From the NCBI GenBank assembly GCA_947460085.1, contig CANHGA010000004.1:1-22153 (forward strand): a DNA stretch of 22,153 nt, given 5' to 3'. Positions within the stretch are counted from its first letter, which is position 1; every line of letters begins with the position of its first letter. The stretch is from Synechococcaceae cyanobacterium (GTDB taxonomy: Bacteria; Cyanobacteriota; Cyanobacteriia; PCC-6307; Cyanobiaceae). A program made the translations under genes and the position numbers. Shown here one piece after another: positions 14,513 through 22,153 of this stretch. Below the pieces are notes generated by a model that searched no databases, had not been told where the DNA came from, and saw only the letters and a program-made list of their open reading frames with translations.

Positions 14513-15429
14513 CAACTTGGACCGTTGTCGTCAGCGTCAGTGCCATTCCCTGTGCCCATGGCCTTGGCCATGGCCAGGGTGGCCATGAGCTGGCCGTGGC
14601 CCATGACCTGGTCAAGAAAACGGCCATTGGCCTCGGGGAAGCGCCCGTCTTCGGCGAGGGGGATGGGGCCAGCCGCATCGAGGCCCGTATCGCCCTCCAT
14701 GGCTGGCGTGATCACCACCAGCTCCGGATCGAGGGCTGCGCCATAGCGCCACCATCGGTTCGGATCCTTGATGGCGGGATGCACCGGTTGGGGGGTCTCT
14801 GGGGCGTCCGGTTTGGCGCCTTTTTTGGCGGCAGCCTTCTTGGCCAGGGCTTGCTTCGCCAGGGCCTTGCGGCGTCGCACGGCGAGATCAGCCAGCAGTT
14901 GGGCCCTGGTGCGGCCCCGCATCTGGAACAGCACGAAGGGGTCTTCGCTGAAGCGATCGCCCATCAGGTAGTAGACGGCGCTGATGTGCTTGCAGGGGTT
15001 GGCCTTATCCGGGCAACTGCATTCGCTGCGCACCTCTTGCAACTTGAACGGAAACAGCCGTTTGCCGCTGGCGGCGAAGGCCCGTTCGATGTCTTGGGGC
15101 ATCACCCCCGCCAGCAGTTGGGCCGACCAACGGGCCTTTTGGGTGAGGGCGTCCAGCACGTAGCCCCAGTCGTCGTCGTTGAGCACATCGAGCCAGAGCT
15201 TCACCTTGTAGGGATCGGGGTCGGTGCCCTGCACCCGGGCATGGACCCGGCGGCCTTCAAATCGAATCGAGGTGACGTTGCCGGAACGGGCGTAATCCCA
15301 GGCGCGTTCGAGCCGTTTTTTGAAGTGGTAGCCATTGATCAGCTCCATCCACTGCTCGACCCACCAGGGCTGCTGGCCCAGGCCCTGGTCGCCCAATTGG
15401 GTGGTGATCGGGTTGGAGAGGCTGTTCAT
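14512..15429 (-). CDS. SWIM zinc-finger protein
   Basis: Protein of 305 residues with a SWIM zinc finger at Cys137, Cys139, Cys146 and His148 (CSCPDKANPCKH, pattern CxCx6CxH). SWIM fingers bind DNA or protein and in bacteria commonly accompany SNF2-family ATPases, as here. The N-terminal part (PWWVEQWMELINGYHFKKRLERAWDYARSG) is conserved-looking. After the finger comes a stretch of alternating Ala and Lys (about 190-212) and an acidic, low-complexity end, both probably flexible. ATG 15429 (MNSLSNPITT) lies 32 bases after the helicase stop; earlier in-frame starts would run into the helicase gene. It is likely the partner subunit or targeting factor of the helicase. Confidence 0.88.
   Translation of the reverse strand: MNSLSNPITTQLGDQGLGQQPWWVEQWMELINGYHFKKRLERAWDYARSGNVTSIRFEGRRVHARVQGTDPDPYKVKLWLDVLNDDDWGYVLDALTQKARWSAQLLAGVMPQDIERAFAASGKRLFPFKLQEVRSECSCPDKANPCKHISAVYYLMGDRFSEDPFVLFQMRGRTRAQLLADLAVRRRKALAKQALAKKAAAKKGAKPDAPETPQPVHPAIKDPNRWWRYGAALDPELVVITPAMEGDTGLDAAGPIPLAEDGRFPEANGRFLDQVMGHGQLMATLAMAKAMGTGNGTDADDNGPS
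14953..14960. repeat. HIP1 octamer GCGATCGC
   Basis: Exact HIP1 palindrome inside the SWIM protein gene. Confidence 0.85.
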
Positions 15430-15461
15430 GGAAAGGGCCCGAGACAGGTGGGGGTCATGGC

Positions 15462-18400
15462 CTAGTCCTCCTCGAGGGCGACCAGGTCGCGCAATTGGCC
15501 CACGTCCAGGCCACCGAGCCACTCTTCTCCCGAGTCCACGATTTCAGCGGCGAGCTTGGATTTTTCGCGGATCATGCGGTCGATCTTCTCTTCGACCGAA
15601 CCGCTGGTGATGAACTTGTGCACCATCACCCGGTTTTGTTGGCCAATTCGGTAGGCCCGGTCGGTGGCCTGGTTTTCCACGGCGGGGTTCCACCAGCGAT
15701 CGATGTGGAACACATGGCTGGCCCGGGTGAGGTTGAGGCCCACGCCACCGGCCTTGAGCGACAGCAGGAACAGCTGGGGGCCGCGGGGGTCATCCTGGAA
15801 GCGATCGACCATGGCCTGGCGCTCGGTTTTGCTGGTGCTGCCATAGAGGAACGGCACCTCCTGGCGCCATTTGCGCTCCAAGTAGGCCTTGAGCAGGTGG
15901 CCCCATTCGGCGAATTGGGTGAACAGCAGGGCCCGATCCCCCGCCTCGATCACCTCTTCGAGAATTTCCTCGAGCCGCTGCACCTTGGCGCTGCGGCTGG
16001 CAAAGCCAGTGGCGCTATGGGCGGCAGCGTCGGCCTCTTCCTTGAGGGCGAGGGCGGGATGGTTGCAGATTTGTTTGAGCTTGGTGAGCAAGGCCAGCAC
16101 CTGGCCATGGCTTTGACCGAGGGGCGCGCGGGCAATGGCATCGAGGCTGGCTTCGACCGTCTTGTTGTAGAGCTTTTTCTGCTCGGGGCTGAGGCCCACC
16201 CATTCGCTCAATTCCACCTTCTCGGGCAGGTCGGAAATGATTGATTTGTCGGTTTTGAGCCGCCGCAGGATGAAGGGCCCCACCCGGGCCTTGAGGTCGC
16301 GCAGGGAGGCCATGTCGCCATAGCGCTCAATGGGCAGGCGATAGCGCTGGCGGAAGAACGGTTCATCGCCCAGCACCTTGGGATTGAGGAAATCCATCAG
16401 GGCCCAGAGCTCGCTGACGCGGTTTTCCACCGGGGTGCCGGTGAGGGCAATCCGAAACCGGCTGAGTTTGCCGGGCCGGGCCAGATCCCTGGCGGCCATG
16501 GATTGCTTGGCGGTGGGGGTCTTGATGGCCTGGGCCTCATCAATCACCACCCCCTGCCAATCAATGCTTTCGAGCAGCTCGCTATCGCGCTGCAGCAGGC
16601 CATAGCTGGTGAGCATCAGATCCACACCTTTCAGGGCTTTTTTGAGCGCTTCTGGGCTGGAGGGCCGCCTCGGGCCGTAGTGCTCGCGCACGCCGAGTTC
16701 GGGGGTGAAGCCCGCCGCTTCCCGCTTCCAGTTGGTGAGGACGGAGGTGGGCGCCACCAACAACACCGGCCGTTTGAGTTCGTCTTCTGCCTTGAGGTGC
16801 TGCAGGAAGGCCAGCAGTTGGATGGTTTTGCCCAGGCCCATGTCATCGGCCAGGCAGGCCCCCTGATCAAAGCGGTGCAGGAAGGCCAGCCAGCCCAGGC
16901 CCCGCTCCTGGTAGGGCCGCAATTGGCCGGAAAAGCCTTCGGGTGCGGGAAGGGGGTCGGGGGCTTTTTGCTGGTGGTATTGCTCCAGCACGGCCTGGAG
17001 GCGGGGGCCGCCTTCAAAGCGGTGCACCGGCAGGCGCATCAGGGTGTCGCCATCGGTGGCGGTGAGCCGCAGGGCGTCGTCGAGGCTCAGGCCAGGTTTG
17101 GCGTTGCAGAAGCGCTCGGCATATTTGAGGTCGGCGGGCCGCAGTTCGATCCAGGCCCCTTTGTGTTGCACCAGGGGGCTGCGCTTGGCCGAGAGCCGCT
17201 CGAGGTCCTTGAGGCTCAAGGTGACGCCGCCGATCATGAACTCCCACTTCCAATCCAGGCTTTCGCCGAGGGTGAAGCCGCGGGATTTGGTGGGCAGTTC
17301 GGCTTCGATGGCCAGGCCCAGGCGACTGGCCAGGCCGCCGCTGAGGCTGGGGGGCAGCAGCACACCCACGCCCACGTCGCGAAGTTGGCTGGCGGCGGTG
17401 CGCACCAGCACAAAGGCTTCAGCTGGGGTGAGTTGCATGGCCTCCGGGGTGGCGGCATCAATCCCCCGGGCAATCGGTTCAAACACCGTGAGGGCCCGGC
17501 CCATGCCCTCGAGAAACAGTTCGCTGGGGATGGCGACGGCCACTTCACCCATCTGCAGGCCCCGATCTCCCACCGCCCAAACGGCACTGGCTGGCACCCG
17601 CAGGCTGGGGTCGGCTTCGGCTTGCAGGCCAAAGCGCAACTCCCAGAGCTCTTCGCCTTCAGCCGGGGTGAACAGCTCGAGATAGGCCCTGGCGGGGGCC
17701 ACCTTGCCTGCCACCGCTTCGCGCCAGTGGTGGGTGGCGATGGCAAGACGCTCGCTGTCTTCTTCGCTGAGGCTGAGGCTGCCATCGCCCTTGCCCAGGG
17801 CTTTTTGCCAGGCCGCAAGGAGGGGATCGAGGCCGTCGTTCGACGGCTGATAGCCCGCCCGCAGCTGGCCATCGAGCAGGGCCTCCAGCAGGCTTGCCAC
17901 CCGCAGGCGGCCGCTGCCAGGCCGGCGGCAGGCCAGGGATGGATCGCCCGTGAGGCCCGCCGCCAGGGCACAGGTGGCCACCTGGGGCAGGCCGGTGGCC
18001 AGCTCTTCCAGACGGCGCCTGTCGTCTTCCCGGTTGAGCAGGGGCAGCCAGCGGGCCTTGCCGTCTTCGATTTGGGGCAGCCAGCGGCCCCGGGCAATCA
18101 GGCTCAGGGCCCAGCGCTGCAGGTGGGTCCACCAGCGCAGGTCATCGGCCATTTCGGGATGGTCGCCGGCCAGGGGCAGCCCACTGAGCCATTCAGCGGC
18201 ACTGGCCGGATCGAGGGCCCAGCCATCCACTTGCCAGGGCCACCACTCCGGTTCCTTGGGGATGGGTTCACCGGCTTGCAGGGGCAAGCCGCTCCAATGG
18301 CCAGCTTGTTTGGTTTTGCCCTTGGCGGCCTGGTGGCGACTGGGCAAACTCAGGGTGGCCCTGGCAGGCCTGAGGGCTTCCGACCACAGGTGGTTGTCGT

Positions 18401-18563
18401 CCAACCAGGTGGCAAGGTCGTCTTCGTTGAGGGCAAGCGGGTGCTCGGGGGCCTCGCGTTGCGGTGTGGCGGGGGTGGCAACGCGCCAGGTGTCAGCCCA
18501 TAGAAAAAGCCTGCCTCCCGAGCCTTCGGGGGGAAACAGCCAAGTGGCATGCAACAGGCTCAT
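15462..18563 (-). CDS. SNF2-family DEAD/DEAH-box helicase (HepA-like)
   Basis: Large 1033-residue ATPase. The C-terminal half holds a full SNF2 motor: motif I DDMGLGKTIQ (Lys579), motif Ia LLVAPTSVLTNW, motif II DEAQ (675-678), motif III LTGTPVENRVSELWALMDFL, motif IV region LLFTQFAEWGHLL, motif V SLKAGGVGLNLTRAS and motif VI QATDRAYRIGQ. The N-terminal half (about 1-540), rich in Trp, Leu and Ala, is the SNF2-associated region usual for bacterial members of this group. ATG 18563 gives MSLLHATWLFPPEG, a typical start; an in-frame ATG at 18644 would overlap the upstream gene. These proteins translocate on double-stranded DNA and may remodel protein-DNA complexes or stalled RNA polymerase, but the precise role in cyanobacteria is not established. 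It is followed by the SWIM gene. Confidence 0.92.
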   Translation of the reverse strand: MSLLHATWLFPPEGSGGRLFLWADTWRVATPATPQREAPEHPLALNEDDLATWLDDNHLWSEALRPARATLSLPSRHQAAKGKTKQAGHWSGLPLQAGEPIPKEPEWWPWQVDGWALDPASAAEWLSGLPLAGDHPEMADDLRWWTHLQRWALSLIARGRWLPQIEDGKARWLPLLNREDDRRRLEELATGLPQVATCALAAGLTGDPSLACRRPGSGRLRVASLLEALLDGQLRAGYQPSNDGLDPLLAAWQKALGKGDGSLSLSEEDSERLAIATHHWREAVAGKVAPARAYLELFTPAEGEELWELRFGLQAEADPSLRVPASAVWAVGDRGLQMGEVAVAIPSELFLEGMGRALTVFEPIARGIDAATPEAMQLTPAEAFVLVRTAASQLRDVGVGVLLPPSLSGGLASRLGLAIEAELPTKSRGFTLGESLDWKWEFMIGGVTLSLKDLERLSAKRSPLVQHKGAWIELRPADLKYAERFCNAKPGLSLDDALRLTATDGDTLMRLPVHRFEGGPRLQAVLEQYHQQKAPDPLPAPEGFSGQLRPYQERGLGWLAFLHRFDQGACLADDMGLGKTIQLLAFLQHLKAEDELKRPVLLVAPTSVLTNWKREAAGFTPELGVREHYGPRRPSSPEALKKALKGVDLMLTSYGLLQRDSELLESIDWQGVVIDEAQAIKTPTAKQSMAARDLARPGKLSRFRIALTGTPVENRVSELWALMDFLNPKVLGDEPFFRQRYRLPIERYGDMASLRDLKARVGPFILRRLKTDKSIISDLPEKVELSEWVGLSPEQKKLYNKTVEASLDAIARAPLGQSHGQVLALLTKLKQICNHPALALKEEADAAAHSATGFASRSAKVQRLEEILEEVIEAGDRALLFTQFAEWGHLLKAYLERKWRQEVPFLYGSTSKTERQAMVDRFQDDPRGPQLFLLSLKAGGVGLNLTRASHVFHIDRWWNPAVENQATDRAYRIGQQNRVMVHKFITSGSVEEKIDRMIREKSKLAAEIVDSGEEWLGGLDVGQLRDLVALEED

Positions 18564-18573
18564 GAAGCCGGCG

Positions 18574-19074
18574 TCAGGGCCGTGGTGCGGGGAGGAGGCG
18601 TGGGGCCAGCTGCTGCAAGGAATGCAGTGCCAGGGCACTGCCAATGAGCGGCAACCAGAGCGGCAACCAAAACGGCAGCCACCCGCGGATCAACACCATC
18701 ATCACTGTTAATGGGTTTTGGGCCAGGTCACCGGCCCAGCCTGGGGGCAGTTCGCTGGCTGCCCCCAGGCTGCGGATCCCGCAGACGGCCCCCACCAAGC
18801 CGGCTTGCAGGTGGCCGTCGTTGGGATCGACCCGCTGCAGGTGGAAAGCGAGCAATCCATAGAAGAAGCCGCAGCCTCCCGAGCGCAAGGCGGCTTCCAG
18901 TCCTGCGCCCCCGCTGGCGCCCATGCAGGCCCCCAGGCCGTCCACCGCCATGGCGCTTAAGCCGGCCACCAGGGCCCAGCCGATCGAGCGGAGTCTTAGA
19001 TCCGCACGGCTGATCGCGGTTGTCTGGCTACTCGCGGTGGCCTGGCTACTCGCGGTTGACTGGCGGCTGCTCAA
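18574..19074 (-). CDS. Small membrane protein of unknown function
   Basis: Unrecognised protein of up to 166 residues. After a Ser/Thr/Gln/Ala low-complexity N-terminus (about 1-20, repeats of SSQATA type) it shows several hydrophobic stretches: WALVAGLSAMAVDGLGACMG, GGCGFFYGLLAFHLQ, LQAGLVGAVCGI and a strongly hydrophobic tryptophan/leucine run LIRGWLPFWLPLWLPLIGSA. It is therefore probably an integral membrane protein with three or four helices. The start is uncertain: the frame has a stop shortly upstream and no ATG before TTG 19074; the first in-frame ATG would be at about residue 42, inside the first helix. It ends 11 bases before the helicase ATG, so it is likely the first gene of that operon. 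Confidence 0.6.
   Translation of the reverse strand: MSSRQSTASSQATASSQTTAISRADLRLRSIGWALVAGLSAMAVDGLGACMGASGGAGLEAALRSGGCGFFYGLLAFHLQRVDPNDGHLQAGLVGAVCGIRSLGAASELPPGWAGDLAQNPLTVMMVLIRGWLPFWLPLWLPLIGSALALHSLQQLAPRLLPAPRP
19016..19069. repeat. 18-base tandem repeat, two good copies plus a degenerate third
   Basis: Units 19016-19033 and 19034-19051 agree at 16 of 18 positions (GCGGTTGTCTGGCTACTC type). A third, 19052-19069, matches only over its first 12 bases. They encode the SSQATA-like repeats at the start of the small membrane protein. Confidence 0.8.
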
Positions 19075-19370
19075 GCCCGGTGCTTTGGTATCAGCCAGAG
19101 ATCATGCCTGCTTTGCCGGGCAGGACCGGTTGGAAGGTCCAGTTCTTGTCCCGCGAAGGGCGAAAAGGATGGCCTTGGCTGCATCCTCCTTTCAGCACGG
19201 CAGGAAGCCCCTAGCGCCATGGCCTTTCCCAGATGCCGGCCCAGTCGGACGCGATGAATCAGGCAATCCATCCGGCCATTAATTTTTGTCGATTAGTTTG
19301 CACGGCATCCTTGGCTGTTTCGGGCAGTCGTCTTTAAGATGATTTTGTTATTGTTGCCAAGTAATGTTAT
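19075..19370. promoter_or_regulatory. 296-base divergent intergenic region, AT-rich on its right side
   Basis: This is the longest gene-free stretch in the window and lies between two divergent transcription units. The left part is GC-rich with no visible gene; the right part (about 19275-19370) is clearly AT-richer. A possible plus-strand promoter is TTGGCT (19311-19316) with TAAGAT (19335-19340), an 18-base spacer, but both hexamers match the consensus only in part. No tRNA, hairpin with T-run or convincing small ORF was seen. Confidence 0.35.
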
Positions 19371-20591
19371 GTGTCCTTTCGGTTCTGTTTCTTCGGCGTA
19401 AGGATCGTGAATATCTTTGATTCTTTGCCTGAGCGGCAGGTTCGGCTTCTTCGCTGGGGCTTGGTGGCTGGATGGCTTTTGCTGATTCTTTCCCTGCTGA
19501 TCTCGCCCTGGTATTCCCTAGAGCTCCATCGCTGGGCCGGAGGCATGGTTCCCTGTGCCCCAGGGCTTTCCTGCGAGCTTCATCGACATGACGGCAACCG
19601 GATCTTCTGGGGTCTGGTTGTGCCCGCTGGTCTGCTGGTGATTGTGGCGTTAAGCCATGAGGTCTGGCGGCGCACCTGTCCCCTTGCCTTTGTTTCCCAG
19701 TTGTTCAGGGCCCTGGGCTGGCAGCGCACGCAACTGGGCAAGACGGGTCGTCGTGAAGTTGTGAAGGTGTCGCCGGACTCGTGGTTGGGCCGCCATCACA
19801 TCGAGCTGCAATGGTCGCTGCTGATAGCAGGACTGGTGCTTCGGCTGCTGGTTGTGAACAGCAGTCCGCTCGGACTTGGCCTGCTGCTGTTGCTCACGAT
19901 TGGCGCTTCCTTGGTGGTGGGCTGGGCCTATGGAGGTAAGGCCTGGTGTCAGTACGTCTGCCCCATGGCGCCCGTGCAGGCCATTCTGATCGGACCTCGC
20001 AGTCTTCTGGGCAGCTCAGCCCATCTGGGCGGTAAGTCAAAGATGACCCAGTCAATGTGCCGAAGCGTTGGCGAGCTTGGGAAAGAGGCCAGCGCCTGTG
20101 TGGCCTGTCAGAGTCCTTGCATCGATATTGATTCTGAACGGCTCTATTGGCAGACCCTGCGCGGGAAGCGTGGTTTGGACTGGGCCTGGTATTCCTACCC
20201 TGGGTTGATTCTCGCCTTCTTCTTGCTCATCCAGTGGCAGGGCGACGGTGATATCAATTACCTGAGAAGTGGCCGCTGGGCCTATGACAATGGTCTTGCG
20301 GAACGGGTTCTCACCCCGCTCGGCCGCTTCAGTCGCACAGTGACAGAGCCGATCGTTCAGCCGCTCCAGAAGTTGCCTCCGAAGGCCCCCGTCTTGCCGG
20401 CACCAAAGCGGGAGTACTCTCCGCCACCCCCACCACTTAGATCGGGAAAATGGAAGCCTCGGCCCCTTCCTGCCGAGAAGGAGATCCAGCCCGAGAAAAG
20501 TGATTCTCCTGATGAAAATAGGGGTCAATGGTTGGATCATATGCCGCCAGATTTTATGGGTGGCAGTCGTAAGCCCGGAAGTGCATTCTAG
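19371..20591 (+). CDS. Polytopic membrane protein with NapH/NosR-like 4Fe-4S motifs
   Basis: Integral membrane protein of up to 406 residues. Hydrophobic helices occur near the N-terminus (LVAGWLLLILSLLI), after a loop with CAPGLSC (FWGLVVPAGLLVIVAL), in the middle (LLIAGLVLRLLVV; LGLGLLLLLTIGASLVV) and near residue 290 (LILAFFLLIQW). Cysteine motifs are RTCPLAF, AWCQYVCPMAPVQ (like the CxxxCP of NapH/NosR electron-transfer proteins) and SACVACQSPCIDID, enough for 4Fe-4S clusters. The final 80 or so residues are proline- and charge-rich and look disordered. Start is GTG 19371 or GTG 19407 (MNIFDSLPERQ); AAGGA lies just before the latter but very close. It probably moves electrons across or along the membrane; donor and acceptor are unknown. 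The next gene starts 34 bases downstream and is likely its partner. Confidence 0.78.
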   Translation: MSFRFCFFGVRIVNIFDSLPERQVRLLRWGLVAGWLLLILSLLISPWYSLELHRWAGGMVPCAPGLSCELHRHDGNRIFWGLVVPAGLLVIVALSHEVWRRTCPLAFVSQLFRALGWQRTQLGKTGRREVVKVSPDSWLGRHHIELQWSLLIAGLVLRLLVVNSSPLGLGLLLLLTIGASLVVGWAYGGKAWCQYVCPMAPVQAILIGPRSLLGSSAHLGGKSKMTQSMCRSVGELGKEASACVACQSPCIDIDSERLYWQTLRGKRGLDWAWYSYPGLILAFFLLIQWQGDGDINYLRSGRWAYDNGLAERVLTPLGRFSRTVTEPIVQPLQKLPPKAPVLPAPKREYSPPPPPLRSGKWKPRPLPAEKEIQPEKSDSPDENRGQWLDHMPPDFMGGSRKPGSAF

Positions 20592-20625
20592 ACCTGGGTA
20601 TTAACTTCTCTGGGATCTATAGCTA

Positions 20626-22128
20626 ATGTTTTCTGTTCTAGGTGTCATTGTCGGCTTGACGTTTCCCCGGCTAATTTCGGTGCCAGCTTTGCTGGTATTT
20701 GCCGGTCTCATCTCCTTTCTGTTGTTTAAGGAGATTGAGCGGCTGCAGCGGCGCTGGCTATCAGATCGGGGTTACGTATCCGCTGCGGATATGGCGATCC
20801 AGCGCACGCGTCTGCTTGCTTCTTTCCTGGCGATTAACAGCTTTTTTTGGTTCGCTGATCCAACCCTTGGGCTTGCTGGTGGTGTCGGCGGACAGCTGGT
20901 GCGCTCCCTGATGCTTGTGGTCACCGCTGCCTGGCTGGCTAGGGGGTGGAGACGGAGTCCTGACGTCTATCGCCGGGAAAGTCTCAGTGTGAGCCTGCGT
21001 CGTCAGCTTGAGCCCCTCGAGCCTCAGTTGCAGGCCGCATTGGATGGCCGATCCCTGGCCCAGTTGTCGGCGGCGGAAGTGTTCACCCTGGCCAAGGCCC
21101 TTCCCGTGCACCTGCGCACGAACACCCTCACGATCTATCGCAATGTGCTCGAGGACATGTTCAGTTCCGGACGCCTCGACCGGGCTTCGGCCTTTCTGCA
21201 GCTGGAGGAACTTCGGGGTGTCCTCGGCCTGCAGGAAGCCGATCACCACGAGGCCTTGCGGGAACTGGCGCTCCGCGATCCCGGCCTGCTGGAACTCGAT
21301 GCCCGACAGCGCCAGGCCAGAGATCTGCGCCAGGCTGCTGCCACTGAAGCGGTTGCCGATCTGCTCGATCTCGGGTCTGGATCGCCGGCCCAGCTCGATG
21401 CCCTGACGCCAAGGCAACGCCAACGATTGGAGCGCCTGCGTCAGCAGAGCGGCCTTGAGGATGCGGCTTGGGCCGCGGTGCTGGCAGCTTTCGATCCCTC
21501 GGCCTCCCTGCGCTCTCCCCTCATCGCCCGGAATCTGGAGCTCCTGGCTCAGCTGATCGAATCCCGCCGGAGCGTCGCTCAGGCCTGCGAGCATGAATTG
21601 CTGATGCAGCCACTGTTGGTTGCTCTCGATCTCCAGATCGTGAGTGTGTTAGTCAACCTCGCGCCGGCGATGGCCAAGGGTCTGGAGGACGAGCTGCAGC
21701 TTGCCTGGGAACGCCTGCTCCGGCAGCTGCCGGGTTCGGTGGAGATACGACTTGACCTCAGGGGGATTCGCTTGCCGGCTGCGGATCCTGGGTCGGAGTC
21801 CAGTGAAGCCGAGACGGCGTTAGCCCCGCCCCCCCTGGATGGGGTGCTCCAGGAGCTGTGGCAGGACCCCGATCCGCTTACGGCCGCCTGGGCGCTCTGG
21901 ATGCTGCGTCGGCGCAACCCGGAGCTGGCGTCGTCCGTATTCCGTCAGCCCCGCCTCGGACTGCCCAGCTCGGCACAGTCCGCCTTGCTTCTGAGCCAGA
22001 TCGACCAGCCGGGCATTTCGGTGACAGCTCTAGAAACGCGGCTGCTGGAGATCCTGAGCCTGGATGCCTCTGCCTCCCAGTGCACCCCTGCCGCGTTGCT
22101 TGACCGGGCCAAGACCAGCGCAGTCTGA
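20626..22128 (+). CDS. Membrane-anchored helical protein, possible regulatory half of the 4Fe-4S protein
   Basis: Protein of 500 residues without a firm family name. It begins with two hydrophobic helices (GLTFPRLISVPALLVFAGLI...; LVRSLMLVVTAAWLARGW) and then is soluble and strongly helical. Residues about 140-245 contain LSAAEVFTLAKALPVH, TIYRNVLEDMFSSGRLDRAS and ELRGVLGLQEADHHEALREL, a pattern I associate from memory with cyanobacterial multidomain proteins that join a 4Fe-4S membrane part to HEAT-like and cyclic-nucleotide-binding domains. The second half (LIARNLELLAQLIESR, DPLTAAWALWMLRRRNPEL) looks like irregular HEAT-type helical repeats. No cyclic-nucleotide-binding domain is visible before the stop; one could be encoded downstream. 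Function is inferred from context only. Confidence 0.6.
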   Translation: MFSVLGVIVGLTFPRLISVPALLVFAGLISFLLFKEIERLQRRWLSDRGYVSAADMAIQRTRLLASFLAINSFFWFADPTLGLAGGVGGQLVRSLMLVVTAAWLARGWRRSPDVYRRESLSVSLRRQLEPLEPQLQAALDGRSLAQLSAAEVFTLAKALPVHLRTNTLTIYRNVLEDMFSSGRLDRASAFLQLEELRGVLGLQEADHHEALRELALRDPGLLELDARQRQARDLRQAAATEAVADLLDLGSGSPAQLDALTPRQRQRLERLRQQSGLEDAAWAAVLAAFDPSASLRSPLIARNLELLAQLIESRRSVAQACEHELLMQPLLVALDLQIVSVLVNLAPAMAKGLEDELQLAWERLLRQLPGSVEIRLDLRGIRLPAADPGSESSEAETALAPPPLDGVLQELWQDPDPLTAAWALWMLRRRNPELASSVFRQPRLGLPSSAQSALLLSQIDQPGISVTALETRLLEILSLDASASQCTPAALLDRAKTSAV

Positions 22129-22153
22129 TTGACTGGTCAGGGCTGGATGGCGG

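Noticed and set aside
14596..15465. 289-codon open frame on the plus strand
   Set aside because: Antisense to the SWIM protein, whose CxCx6CxH motif is clear.
16503..18503. 666-codon open frame on the plus strand
   Set aside because: It is antisense to the SNF2 helicase and shows only low-complexity Gly/Ala/Gln/Phe sequence with no motifs.
22129..22153. Possible start of a following gene at ATG 22147
   Set aside because: Only seven bases of it would be in the window, so nothing supports it beyond an ATG with a weak upstream AGGG.

Overview
The window looks like a piece of a high-GC picocyanobacterial chromosome (Cyanobium/Synechococcus type). Supporting evidence is the pair of adjacent Flv3/Flv1 diflavin flavodiiron proteins, an acyl-lipid desaturase with cyanobacterial sequence, a devBCA exporter, a cyanobacterial-type 4Fe-4S membrane protein, a MEKHLA-domain protein, and at least five copies of the HIP1 octamer GCGATCGC. 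Most genes are GC-rich and leave long spurious open frames on the opposite strand. I see no tRNA, rRNA, CRISPR array, insertion sequence or phage gene.

Layout. 1-697 (minus): fatty-acid desaturase, its C-terminus cut off by the window edge. 912-5508 (plus): a tight operon of a PLP-dependent methionine gamma-lyase-like protein, glycine cleavage H protein and glycine decarboxylase P protein, followed by a small basic protein of unknown function (5666-5926). 5940-6653 (minus): rubrerythrin. 6740-9593 (minus): devB-devC-devA with overlapping stops and starts, an HlyD/FtsX-type exporter. 9669-13312 (minus): flv3 then flv1, also overlapping. 13427-13843 (minus): a small heat-shock protein with a convincing terminator and a 5' leader that may fold over its ribosome binding site. 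14021-19074 (minus): a four-gene run of a membrane protein, a SNF2-family helicase, a SWIM zinc-finger protein and a MEKHLA-domain protein. 19371-22128 (plus): a polytopic 4Fe-4S membrane protein and a membrane-anchored helical protein that may be two halves of one ancestral redox/signalling protein.

Themes. Several genes deal with oxygen and redox stress: Flv1/Flv3 remove electrons from the photosynthetic chain to O2, rubrerythrin reduces peroxide, the small heat-shock protein holds damaged proteins, and the GcvP/GcvH proteins recycle the glycine made in photorespiration. The least explained parts are the membrane protein-SNF2-SWIM-MEKHLA operon and the 4Fe-4S/regulatory pair at the right end. 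All functional calls come from reading motifs; no database search was run.
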